This document shows positions 54,963 to 64,000 of a stretch of DNA of 64,000 nt, piece after piece. A model generated the notes under the pieces. The model saw only the letters and a program-made list of their open reading frames with translations, was not told the DNA's origin and searched no databases. This DNA is from Bathymodiolus brooksi (Eukaryota; Mollusca; Bivalvia; Mytilida; Modiolidae): NCBI GenBank assembly GCA_963680875.1, contig OY804586.1:52176203-52240202 (forward strand), given 5' to 3'. Every line of letters begins with the position of its first letter. Within the stretch, counting starts at the first letter, position 1. The translations under genes and the position numbers were made by a program.

Positions 54963-56335
54963 TCTAGAACAAGAGGTTACTCACAAGTATGTGGTCTAGA
55001 ACAAGAGGTTACTCACAAGTATGTGGTCTAGAACAAGAGGTTACTCACAAGTATGAGGTCTAGAACAAGAGGTTACTCACTAGTATGTGGTCTAGAACAA
55101 GAGGTTACTCACATGTATGTGGTCTAGAACAAGAGGTTACTCACAAGTATGAGGTCTAGAACAAGAGGTTACTCACTAGTATGTGGTCTAGAACAAGAGG
55201 TTACTCACATGTATGTGGTCTAGAACAAGAGGTTACTCACAAGTATGTGGTCTAGAACAAGAGGTTACTCACATGTATGTGGTCTAGAACAAGAGGTTAC
55301 TCACAAGTATGTGGTCTAGAACAAGAGGTTACTCACAAGTATGTGGTCTAGAACAAGAGGTTACTCACAAGTATGTGGTCTAGAACAAGAGGTTACTCAC
55401 ATGTATGTGGTCTAGAACAAGAGGTTACTCACATGTATGTGGTCTAGAACAAGAGGTTACTCACATGTATGTGGTATAGAACAAGAGGTTACTCACAAGT
55501 ATGTGGTATGGAACAAGAGGTTACTCACATGTATGTGGTATAGAACAAGAGGTTACTCACATGTATGTGGTCTAGAACAAGAGGTTACTCACAAGTATGT
55601 GGTCTAGAACAAGAGGTTACTCACTAGTATGTGGTCTAGAACAAGAGGTTACTCACATGTATGTGGTCTAGAACAAGAGGTTACTCACAAGTATGTGGTC
55701 TAGAACAAGAGGTTACTCACAAGTATGTGGTCTAGAACAGGAGGTTACTCATATGTATGTGGCCTAGAACAAGAGGTTACTCACAAGTATGTGGTCTAGA
55801 ACAAGAGATTACTCACATGTATGTGGTCTAGAACAAGAGGTTACTCACAAGTATGTGGTCTAGAACAAGAGGTTACTCACAAGTATGTAGTCTAGAACAA
55901 GAGGTTACTCACAAGTATGTGGTCTAGAACAAGAGGTTACTCACATGTATGTGGTCTAGAACAAGAGGTTACTCACATGTATGTGGTATAGAACAAGAGG
56001 TTACTCACATGTATGTGGTATAGAACAAGAGGTTACTCACATGTATGTGGTATAGAACAAGAGGTTACTCACAAGTATGTGGTCTAGAACAAGAGGTTAC
56101 TCACATGTATGTGGTCTAGAACAAGAGGTTACTCACAAGTATGTGGTCTAGAACAAGAGGTTACTCACAAGTATGTGGTCTAGAACAAGACGTTACTCAC
56201 ATGTATGTGGTATAGAACAAGAAGTTACTCACAAGTATGTGGTCTAGAACAAGAGGTTATTCACAAATATATGGTCTAGAACAAGAGGTTATTCACAAAT
56301 ATGTGGTCTAGAACAAGAGGTTACTCACAAGTGAT
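54963..56335 (+). repeat. Tandem array, 32-bp unit, about 43 copies
   Basis: Unit TCTAGAACAAGAGGTTACTC, ACAAGTATGTGG; TCTAG occurs at 54963 and 54995, giving 32 bp. Main variants are ACAAGT/ACATGT/ACTAGT and GTCTAGA/GTATAGA. The order of variants (for example AAGTATGAGG, then ACTAGTATGTGG) repeats in blocks, pointing to multi-unit duplication. Confidence 0.97.
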
Positions 56336-56507
56336 TATTGAACCAGGAAGCATAGGATACACTTGACCACCATGGTATTAATTGGTCTGTTCCGTATATA
56401 GATTTTACATCGATATGTGTATTAAAAACACACACAGAACAATTGGGACAGCAAATTGCATGATACACTTTCCTTAGATATCAAGACTCATTACTGCTAA
56501 TGTAAAC

Positions 56508-56692
56508 ACTTGTTTGTAGGAGGGCTCATGTCTTCATTACGTTATTTGTGTTTGCTTGCGTATAGTGGTGTCCAATTCATATTGTGTTGTGTTTTTGTTT
56601 TGTCTTTGTCTTGTGTACGATATGTTGCCAGTTTCCCTGGATTGTCCATTTTTATTGCCACTTTCGATATTGTCTAACGTTTATTTATCGAA
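56508..56692 (+). repeat. Family B, nearly full length, plus strand
   Basis: CTTGTTTGTAGGAGGGCTCA, GCTTGCGTATAGTGGTGTCC, TGTTTTTGTTTTGTCTTTGT, CCAGTTTCCCTGGATTGTCC, TCTAACGTTTATTT. This is the best reference copy for the family in this window. Confidence 0.85.
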
Positions 56693-56766
56693 AGGAACAT
56701 GTGGTCTTGACCAAATGTCTTATGTGTTATAGTAGACATGTACATAGTGAGTAATTTATTAAATAA

Positions 56767-57030
56767 GGGGGCCGTCGAGCTCGTGATCGTATGGTAGTTT
56801 GATGTACAACTACCTGTGCAAACAGTATCTATCACCACTAAAGTTGCGAGTTCGAATTCCGCGCATGACGAGGTGTACTCGATACAACATTATGTGATAA
56901 AGTTTGTCAGTGACTTGTGACAGGTCGGTGTTTTTCTCCGAACACTCCGGTTTCCTCCACCAATAAAACAGACCGCCACGATATAGCTGAACTATTGTTG
57001 AAAGTGGCGTTAAACACCATAACCCAAACC
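56767..57030 (+). mobile_element. Family A SINE, full length, plus strand
   Basis: Head GGGGGCCGTCGAGCTCGTGA with GATCGTATGGTAGTTTGATG, B-box CGAGTTCGAATTCCGC, body ACATTATGTGATAAAGTTTG, TTTCCTCCACCAATAAAACA, tail ACTATTGTTGAAAGTGGCGT, terminus ACACCATAACCCAAACCCCC. This is the reference copy for family A. Confidence 0.92.
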
Positions 57031-57428
57031 CCCTAACCCGTTTTTATCAAAGTAGTCATGCACGTAGTTAGTTATTTATTAAACAATGAGCTACGACTGG
57101 AATTATATTACATGTAATAGCAATTAAGCCAACATGCATGTGTTAATTTACTGCGTAGATGTTTCTGATGTTCAACAGGCATTCTACAGCGTCAATTCTT
57201 TAATCACTGTTCTTTATTTGATTTATTTACAAATAGTCGCCGGCGACACAATTTTATTAATGTACTTTCATGACAAATATTTATTTCGTTATCTTTATTT
57301 CCTCCCTGATATGCATGTTTCACATTCAGGAAATGAATTGATATCTTTTATATCTTGTGCATGCAGTATATAGTGTTTAGGAAAGAGTTTTTATTATGTG
57401 ATCTGTCTTCGTTTGTTTGTCTTATATA
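57031..57428. other. No recognisable feature
   Basis: A 79-aa ORF (57134-57373) shows no domain. Confidence 0.4.
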
Positions 57429-57630
57429 GAGCTAGTGGATAGGGAACTGCTCACCCTTCCGGAGCACCTGAGTTCACTCCCGGTTATTAGTGGGGTTCAT
57501 GTTACTCGATTTTTAGTTTTATATGTATGTTTTGTAGATCGTTGTTTGTTCTTTTGTACTTTTACTAGTGGCCATTGTGTTGTCTGCTCTTCGATATACG
57601 GAGTCTGGTATCTTCAAACTCTTCTTTCAG
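57429..57630 (+). repeat. Family C, plus strand, long copy
   Basis: GAGCTAGTGGATAGGGAACT, TCACCCTTCCGGAGCACCTG, CCATTGTGTTGTCTGCTCTT, GGTATCTTCAAACTCTTC. The ORFs here are artefacts. Confidence 0.83.
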
Positions 57631-57849
57631 ACAGAAATGTAATTTGTAATATTTTATTCCTTCTGTGATAAAACATATCGATCTTTTGCACATTCCACAT
57701 TTAATTGTAAAATAATATGTTTTTCTACTTTTTTTTACGACGTGCAAAATGGTGCACAGTCTAGCAAGGGCAGTGGAAAGAACAACGAATTTGAGTATAA
57801 TTTTCACTTAATTTGTAGATATTCGAACCTTGTGGAAAATCAGATGATT

Positions 57850-59400
57850 AGGGTGGGAACCTATTACCGTGTTCATTGACCGATCGAAAGTGTCATACTT
57901 TAAAAGACTATCCGAACTTCCTGATAGCAGACTTTGTAAACAGGTTTATGATAAAATGAGTATGCTAAATGATACGTTTTGGAACTATGTTAACGAAATA
58001 CAATATATATGCATGGGCTCTGACCCCACTAACCAAAATTTCAGTCGTAAGTATGGCTCTATTACTAGAGATAGACTCCTTTTGGACGTAACTAATAAGT
58101 ATGGCTCTATTACTAGAGATAGACTCCTTTTGGACGTAACTAATAAGTATGGCTCTATTACTAGAGATAGACTCCTTTTAGACGTAACTAATAAGTATGG
58201 CTCTATTACTAGAGATAGACTCCTTTTAGACGTAACTAATAAGTATGGCTCTATTACTAGAGATAGACTCCTTTTAGACGTAACTAATAAGTATGGCTCT
58301 ATTACTAGAGATAGACTCCTTTTGGACGTAACTAATAAGTATGGCTCTATTACTAGAGATAGACTCCTTTTGGACGTAACTAATAAGTATGGCTCTATTA
58401 CTAGAGATAGACTCCTTTTGGACGTAACTAATAAGTATGGCTCTATTACTAGAGATAGACTCCTTTTAGACGTAACTAATAAGTATGGCTCTATTACTAG
58501 AGATAGACTCCTTTTGGACGTAACTAATAAGTATGGCTCTATTACTAGAGATAGACTCCTTTTGGACGTAACTAATAAGTATGGCTCTATTACTAGAGAT
58601 AGACTCCTTTTGGACGTAACTAATAAGTATGGCTCTATTACTAGAGATAGACTCCTTTTAGACGTAACTAATAAGTATGGCTCTATTACTAGAGATAGAC
58701 TCCTTTTAGACGTAACTAATAAGTATGGCTCTATTACTAGAGATAGACTCCTTTTAGACGTAACTAATAAGTATGGCTCTATTACTAGAGATAGACTCCT
58801 TTTAGACGTAACTAATAAGTATGGCTCTATTACTAGAGATAGACTCCTTTTGGACGTAACTAATAAGAGTAGTTTAGATCTCTACCAGTACTTCTATATA
58901 GAGCCAGGTAGACAAGTTTATTTAGATAATCAAAACGATTTTTTAAAGCATCTAGATTAAAATTACTTGCGAGTTCTTTAAAGTCTTTGATAGTTTCGTT
59001 GAAAATTAGAAATATGGTCTTAAATTTATGGAGCTGTCGTCTAGTACCAAACTTCAGTTTTTAATTGGTGATATTGGTTATGCTTTTAGCAATGAATTTA
59101 GAATATTTTATGATGTTCATGGAAAAATGTTTCTGAATGAATGTTTTAAGCTTAGATCTGAAATATTAAATGATTTATCTTAATCATGTTTTATTCTGAC
59201 ATTGTTCTTTAAAGTTTTATGTAGTGTGTTGTTGTCCTATGCATTTTAAGATATGGACTTTCTTTTATGTATAATTATCATTTTATTGCATAATTTGTAT
59301 TTATTAACCATAGACGCGCTACTGCTTCTACCCTGATGGTTTGCGCCCCCGTTGTAAAGGGGTAGCTTCTAAATAAAATATTTATATATACATGTAACAG
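57850..59400 (+). mobile_element. 3' end of a non-LTR retrotransposon with a tandem-repeat-expanded coding region
   Basis: Reading through, the frame contains RSKVSYFKRLSELPDSRLCK and QVYDKMSMLNDTFWNYVNEI, then 17 copies of a 16-residue unit, then SSLDLYQYFYIEPGRQVYLD. In a different frame follows a terminal segment (STKLQFLIGDIGYAF, FLNECFKLRSEILNDLS, stop about 59182). Segments of this kind end the ORF2 proteins of several mollusc non-LTR elements, after the reverse transcriptase. A 3' UTR follows with GCGCCCCCGTTGTAAAGGGG and AATAAA at about 59373. The 5' part of the element is missing. Confidence 0.65.
57869..58960 (+). pseudogene. Non-LTR ORF2 C-terminal fragment, 363 codons, with 17 x 16-residue repeat
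   Basis: Residues 1-60 and about 333-363 look like ORF2 C-terminal sequence. Between them the unit KYGSITRDRLLLDVTN is repeated 17 times without interruption. At DNA level (58050-58867, unit 48 bp) the only variable base is the third position of one Leu codon (TTG or TTA), a synonymous change. The zinc-finger-like region expected before the terminus is missing and the true C-terminus lies in another frame, so this is a broken copy. There is no reason to think it is translated as a host gene. The apparent initiation codon is GTG; upstream continuity is lost at the truncation point. Confidence 0.6.
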
Positions 59401-59645
59401 CAAAAAGAAAATTCACAGTTTGTTACAGCACTGAACTTTTAATCAGACTACGGGGGTGGGGGATATGTCATTTTCATTGCACTTTGCAGAAATTGTGTCT
59501 TTTGTACTCCTTAAAGAGAAATAATTCCTGTTAGACGTATAATTTTAGAATCAAAGTAGGAAATGTGCAAATGGTATATTCATCTGTGGTATGCCATAAT
59601 TAGGGACAAGCCATTTTGTTTATCGTTCTTCTTTCTTCTTCTTCT
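59401..59645. other. No recognisable feature
   Basis: AT-rich DNA with a CTT run at about 59627-59647. Confidence 0.4.
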
Positions 59646-59765
59646 TTTAGACTAAGCTACGTTAGAGAATACCGAAAGGGCAATCAAAATGAACAATCCA
59701 GAGAAACTTGCAACATAGGGTACACAGCACGAAAACAAAAACAAAGAAAAACAAACTTCCCACAT
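59646..59765 (-). repeat. Family B, minus strand
   Basis: TACGTTAGAGAATACCGAAA, GAACAATCCAGAGAAACTTG, CAACATAGGGTACACAGCAC. Confidence 0.75.
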
Positions 59766-59939
59766 TTTATGTTCTTCATTTGCTACCTAATTACCATTGT
59801 CCATCGTGCAGAGAGAAGTGCATCAATAATGTCACTCAGATCGCCTATATTTCACTGCATATGACGAGTCGAGGAATGAAAGTGTATCGTGTCTTGCTGC
59901 ACATGGTTCAAACAGCATAATGGAAAAACGTTCGAGGGC

Positions 59940-60159
59940 AAAACGTAGATATCAAATTTAGTGCGCACTACGCATTTCTGGAATAAACTTCATCAGGTAA
60001 ACTCAATGTCAAAAGATTGGAAACTTGACTAAGCTCGCCCATGATTTAGGGAGAAGTACCTTTGTTTTAATAATGATTACATTATATAGGAATCGTAAAT
60101 TTCAATAATAAATATATCTAATAAACCATGCCAGTGCCGAAATAAAAAAGTAGAATTCA
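59940..60159 (+). repeat. Family D copy, plus strand
   Basis: AAACGTAGATATCAAATTTA, GTGCGCACTACGCATTTCTG, ATAAACTTCATCAGGTAAAC, GTCAAAAGATTGG; no tail array in this copy. Confidence 0.82.
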
Positions 60160-60868
60160 AATTTAGTGCTGCAAGACACCTATCGGGAATAGCTATCACC
60201 AGGTAAGTTCCTTGTGGAAAGATTGGAATGCCAAATAACTTGTGAAGTCGTTGGTAGCAAGAAGAGCAAAGGGTCTAAACAGAATATCCAAATATCAGCT
60301 AAGGTTTCCTTTGACTGTGGGAGGAGACAGAATATCCAAATATCGGCTAAGGTTTCCTATGACTGAGGGAGGAGACAGAATATCCAAATATCGGCTAAGG
60401 TTTCCTATGACTGAGGGAGGAAACAGAATATCCAAATATCGGCTAAGGTTTCCTATGACTGAGGGAGGAGACAGAATATCCAAATATCGGCTAAGGTTTC
60501 CTATGACTGAGGGAGGAGATAGAATATCCAAATATCGACTAAGGTGTCCTATGACTGCGGGAGGAGACAGAATATCCAAATATCGGCTAAGGTTTCCTAT
60601 GACTGAGGGAGGAGACAGAATATCCAAATATCGGCTAAGGTGTCCTATGACCGAGGGAGGAAACAGAATATCCAAATATCGGCTAAGGTTTCCTATGACT
60701 GAGGGAGGAGACAGAATATCCAAATATCGGCTAAGGTTTCCTATGACCGAGGGAGGAGACAGAATATCCAAATATCGTCTAAGGTGTCCTATGACTGAGG
60801 GAGGAGACAGAATATCCAAATATCGGCTAAGGTTTCCTATGACTGAGGGAGGAGAACCTTCGTTTTAA
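60160..60868 (+). repeat. Family D copy with 48-bp tandem array, about 12 units
   Basis: A diverged head (60165-60280, ending GCAAAGGGTCTAAACAGAAT) leads into units of ACAGAATATCCAAATATCGG, CTAAGGTTTCCTATGACTGA, GGGAGGAG. 48 is a multiple of three and no stop falls in the unit, so frames open on both strands (208 and 174 codons). The equivalence of both strands argues against coding. The segment amplified here is the same one amplified as a 54-bp unit at 38393. Confidence 0.93.
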
Positions 60869-61034
60869 TAATAATCACATTATATAGAAATATAGGGATT
60901 GTAAATTTAAATAATATATATATGTATATCTAATAAACAATATCAATGCCGAAACACTGACCTCTGGGAGTATGATACACTTGTAACTATTTTCCCACCA
61001 GCAAAGGTATAAAAAATTAGCAATATATATAATT

Positions 61035-61175
61035 ATCGATTTACTTACACCTGATTACCACTTTGGTATCTTTAAGCTTCCCTTGTCCTCTTATTAAGGC
61101 CATTATATTGTCTGCCCTTCTTCTATTTACGGTTTTTGGCTAGCCCTTAGGTATCGTCAAACTTTTCTTATTATG
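61035..61175 (+). repeat. Two family C 3'-end fragments, plus strand
   Basis: CACCTGATTACCACTTTGGT, TCTTTAAGCTTCCCTTGTCC; then TTGTCTGCCCTTCTTCTATT and GGTATCGTCAAACTTTTC. Confidence 0.65.
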
Positions 61176-61494
61176 ATTAAGCATTTTATTTCCACTAGGG
61201 TATAATGCAAAATATCCTTAATTAGCCAAGTCTCTGTGAAATAGCATAATAAATTACTTGCATATTATTAATTAGCAGTTCCGCCATCCTCCAAGGCATT
61301 GTAATTGTTTGATCACCGTTTAGCTGTCCCCCAAAGCATTGTAATTATTTAATGACCGTTTATACTTGTTGTTGCTGTGCTATAAACCATATTATTTATG
61401 TGTGTATTGGGCATTGCATATACACGAAATTGTAGATATTAATAATTTGGGAAAATGTCTGGTTTTCTCTATAATGTGATTCATTCAATAAAAT
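61176..61494. repeat. Anonymous DNA with a two-copy direct repeat
   Basis: CCAAGGCATTGTAATTGTTT at 61291 recurs as CAAAGCATTGTAATTATTTA at about 61333, each followed by a GACCGTTTA or CACCGTTTA word. Confidence 0.55.
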
Positions 61495-61775
61495 GTACAT
61501 ATCAAATCGGGTGTGCCGTATGCGTTTCTGGAATAACCTTCATCAGATACGCTAGATTGGGAGGCCAAATAATAAATTGTTGGGAGCGAGAAAAAGAAAG
61601 AGCCTAAACAGGGATAGCCCCAAAAAATATAAAAAATTACAGACGTAGATGTCAAATTTAATGCGCACGATGCATTTCTGGAATAACCTTCATCATGTAC
61701 GCTCAAAGTCAAAAGATTTGAGAGCTGAATAATAAATGTTGAGAGCGAGAAAACGAAAGGGCCTATAATTTTGAA
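61495..61775 (+). repeat. Two tandem family D copies
   Basis: Copy 1: GTGTGCCGTATGCGTTTCTG, ATAACCTTCATCAGATACGC. Copy 2: GACGTAGATGTCAAATTTAA, GCGCACGATGCATTTCTGGA, GCTCAAAGTCAAAAGATTTG. Both end in AGCGAGAAAAMGAAAG-type sequence. Confidence 0.8.
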
Positions 61776-61817
61776 ATATTTTGAAAATTTTGAAATTTTA
61801 TGAAATTTTCTAGTATA

Positions 61818-61948
61818 GATTAGCAAAAAGCAATTTCTGTGCAATATAAAACTATATTGCACTCTCGTGCCACGTAATTGTATTCATTAATTTTGCACGA
61901 GAGTGCAAATATGATTATTTATTGCACAGAAATTGCTTTTTGCTAATC
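61818..61948. repeat. Palindrome with about 53-bp arms
   Basis: Left arm GATTAGCAAAAAGCAATTTC, TGTGCAATA, TATTGCACTCTCGTGC (61818-61870). The right arm is its inverse GCACGAGAGTGCAAATA, ATTGCACAGAAATTGCTTTT, TGCTAATC (61895-61948). The spacer is about 24 bp. It has the same design as the 45581 palindrome but unrelated arms. Confidence 0.93.
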
Positions 61949-62138
61949 AATATGTTAGAAAATGGAATGTCATGTGTATTGCTTCTGGCCAATAGAAAAA
62001 CAGTAAAATAGAGCCTTATGTAATAACACCAAATATCATTTAAAAAATCAATTACTATGAACAAGTAAGCTAATTTAAGATTTATTTTCAATGGTACAAA
62101 TGATGATCATAATTAAATAGTCTTCATATCAATAAATG

Positions 62139-62785
62139 GGGCCGTCGTGGCCATGATCGTATGGTAAAGTATTCTGCCAAAAGTATTGCAACATGTAAAA
62201 AAAAATCCCTATATAATCAACCAAAACCATATTTTTTCAAAAAATTATTGTGAAGTCATTTCTGGATAGATTTTAATAATTTTAACACCAAAACATTCAG
62301 AATTGTTTATATTTTGATCGTTTATTTGCTCATGATGTCTATATGAGTGGTTTTCATTTGTATATAATTTAAACATAACAAATACAAATTGATTTTTCCT
62401 ATATATTTCAGCTAAAAATAAATCCTAAAAATTAACAATCCTTTTTATATTATGTACAAATAAAAACCACTCATATAAACATAATGAGCAAATAAACAAT
62501 CAAAATATAAACAATTCTGAATGTTTTGGTGTAAAATTTGTTAAAATCTATCCAGAAATGACTTCACAATAATTTTTTGACTATGCAATCAGTGCCTATC
62601 ACCACTAATGTTGTGAGTTCGAATCTCGATCATGTACAACATTATGTGATAAAGTTTGTCAGTGACTTGCGACAGATCGGTGGTTTTCTCCGGGTCCTCC
62701 GGTTTCCTCCACCAATAAAACTGACCAGCACGATATAACTAAAATATTGTTGAAAGTGGCGTTAAACACCACCAAACAAACAAAA
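62139..62785 (+). mobile_element. Family A SINE split by a foldback MITE
   Basis: Head GGGGCCGTCGTGGCCATGAT at 62139-62167; the rest (CTATGCAATCAGTGCCTATC, B-box GAGTTCGAATCTCG, tail ATATTGTTGAAAGTGGCGTT) from 62581. The two pieces together make one nearly complete SINE lacking only about 20 bp at the insertion point. Confidence 0.9.
62168..62579. mobile_element. Foldback MITE, about 410 bp, inside a SINE
   Basis: Arms at about 62238-62368 and 62447-62579 are near-perfect inverses (CAAAAAATTATTGTGAAGTC, ATTTCTGGATAGATTTTAA, CCAAAACATTCAGAATTGTT). The left side extends about 70 bp beyond the right (GCCAAAAGTATTGCAACATG, resembling Tc1/mariner termini), so the right end seems truncated. Non-coding. 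Confidence 0.87.
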
Positions 62786-63049
62786 TTTATATATAAATAT
62801 ATCTTGTCTCTGAATATAAACACAAATTCTATGAGAAACAGGTAAATATGCAAATCTTGCCGAACAATTCTCTTCTGTTTAGAACCATTTTCAAATACGA
62901 TTTATATTCAGATACAAAGCATGCATATCCGGTTTATCCGGTCGTATTTATCACAAATGAGGGAAAACCTTGAACATCCACAAGAAAAGATTAACGTCAA
63001 ATTTAGAATAAGCGGGAAATCATCACATTTCATTATAGTTAACCACACC
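62786..63049. other. No recognisable feature
   Basis: AT-rich spacer. Confidence 0.35.
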
Positions 63050-63530
63050 AAAAAGGAAAAAGTACAAAAGGACAAAAGGACAAACAACGATCTATTTAAA
63101 AATTACACAGAAAACTAAAGATCGTACACCACGAACCCCACAAAAAATCGGGGTGAACTCAAATGCTCCTGTTCTACACGTGGCTTCCTACGTGCTAATA
63201 TTGTAACAATCCCTGTGATAAGGGACGGACCATTTAACTTCCGGGGGGGGGGGGGGTATGTTTTTTTTCTAAAAAAAATATTCTGATTCCCAATGTCGCT
63301 GAAAAAAATATACTGATATTGGTGGAGGAAAAAAAAATAATCTGATTCAGAGTTTATGTCATATAACCTAATGTTAAATTCTGGGGAAAAAAATTCTAAC
63401 TCTGTGTGTTGTCCGAAAAAATAATTCTGAACGAAACAAAAAACCATACCCCCCCCCCTCCCCCATCCCCCCTGCAAGTTAAATGGTCGGTCCCTGAGTC
63501 ATGAATGAGGAAAGAACTGAATTGTAATTA
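63050..63530 (-). repeat. Family C copy, minus strand, split by a foldback MITE
   Basis: Left part AACTAAAGATCGTACACCAC, CGGGGTGAACTCAAATGCTC, AATCCCTGTGATA; right part AGTCATGAATGAGGAAAG from 63497. Joined, they restore GTGATAAGTCATGAATGAGG as in the uninterrupted copy at 35310. Confidence 0.85.
63231..63496. mobile_element. Foldback MITE, GGGACSGACCATTTAACTT ends, second copy
   Basis: Left AGGGACGGACCATTTAACTT (63231), right AAGTTAAATGGTCGGTCCCT (63476-63495) plus G. The interior shows long G and C runs (63245-63256, 63449-63472) and A- and T-rich blocks with TTCTGATT/AATCTGATTC words. Same family as 40584-40778. The 120-aa ORF here is an artefact. Confidence 0.88.
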
Positions 63531-63724
63531 AAATGAAAAACAAATACAAAAAAAATACCACACTGTTGGAACAGTTCCACAATACAATAGTCACATCGTA
63601 GAAAGAGGCAATATCGATACTCATAGCAAACAAAGATATGTCTGCACACTTTCCTGTCTTGGTACAATAAAAAGTGGAGGTGCTAAGCTATTTATATGGG
63701 CATAAACCTGGAAATGTAATGTAG
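63531..63724 (-). repeat. Family G-like piece, minus strand
   Basis: ACACTGTTGGAACAGTTCCA and GTGGAGGTGCTAAGC are inverted matches to segments near 54830 and other family G copies; diverged. Confidence 0.5.
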
Positions 63725-63916
63725 CAGGGGCGGATCCAGGGGGGGGCGCCCCGGCGCCCCCCTAAAATTGGAAAAAATATGATTTTATGGCGTAAAATCG
63801 TGATTTTTCACACGAAATACCCCAACAATTTTCGCGTCTCCCTCCGCTCGGCGCAAGTTTTTTAAGTGCGCCCCCCCCCCCCCCCCCCCTAACTTGAAAT
63901 CCCGGATCCGCCCCTG
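63725..63916 (-). mobile_element. MITE with CAGGGGCGGATCC ends, copy 2
   Basis: CAGGGGCGGATCCAGG at 63725 and CCGGATCCGCCCCTG at 63902-63916, flanked on both sides by TGTAG (63720-63724 and 63917-63921), a candidate 5-bp target duplication. The interior is the inverse of the copy at 47048 with few differences. Confidence 0.88.
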
Positions 63917-64000
63917 TGTAGTATGTTCATTTTATATCGGACGGTATGTAAGATTTCTTATCTGGAATCAAAATTAAAACTGTTTGTAAAATACTATTAG

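Noticed and set aside
60242..60868. Repeat proteins of 208 aa (plus) and 174 aa (minus)
   Set aside because: Both strands are equally open because the 48-bp unit has no stop in these frames; the source is a non-coding dispersed repeat.

Overview
The window looks like AT-rich, repeat-saturated nuclear DNA from a marine invertebrate, most likely a bivalve mollusc and possibly a mytilid. The basis is several dispersed repeat families that I recall from bivalve genomes but could not search: tRNA-headed SINEs ending in a tail like ATATAGCTGAAATATTGTTG, short elements containing CCCTTCCGGAGCACCTGA, and elements beginning near GACGCGTTTCTGGAATAA. There is no bacterial gene organisation: no operons, no ribosome binding sites, no dense coding.

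Conventional gene content is almost nil. The best host-gene candidate is one terminal exon on the minus strand (16735-17123). It encodes two tandem cystine-knot-like modules followed by a hydrophobic tail that resembles a GPI-anchor signal. Its splice acceptor lies about 90 bp from a 10.4-kb satellite array (17216-27604), so the preceding intron must hold that satellite. The other coding signals are transposon remnants: the C-terminus of a non-LTR reverse transcriptase (1287-1860), a pogo/Tigger-like DDE transposase with a HIRAN-like N-terminus inside intact terminal repeats (28003-29544), a decayed Crypton-type tyrosine recombinase (29784-30310), and a non-LTR 3' end whose coding region carries 17 near-identical 48-bp units (about 57850-59400).

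Layout. 1-446: degenerate TTAGGN array. 447-840: a SINE with an internal 20-bp expansion. 0.8-8.5 kb: retroelement remnant and many short dispersed repeats. 8.5-10.3 kb: 82-bp array. 11.8-15 kb: a dense cluster of long palindromes, including a nested one of about 645 bp. 16.2-17.1 kb: a MITE and the cysteine-rich exon. 17.2-27.6 kb: 61-bp satellite, closed by a hairpin with 43-bp perfect arms. 28-30.3 kb: pogo-like element and Crypton remnant. 30-38 kb: mostly anonymous DNA with SINEs. 37.9-40 kb: 31-bp and 54-bp arrays. 40-54 kb: SINEs, MITEs, palindromes and a Helitron-like element. 55-56.3 kb: 32-bp array. 57.8-60.9 kb: non-LTR element and a 48-bp array. 61-64 kb: palindromes and three kinds of MITE.

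Two themes tie the window together. First, tandem arrays grow from inside dispersed elements: a SINE, the GACGCGTTTCTGG family (twice, from the same segment), a non-LTR coding region and a Helitron-like element. Second, long near-perfect palindromes with unrelated arms often share a short centre resembling GAGCGAAAGCGAG. The palindrome group and the HIRAN-DDE chimera are the best candidates for something not yet described.

Repeat family names used below (A to G) are local labels for this window only.
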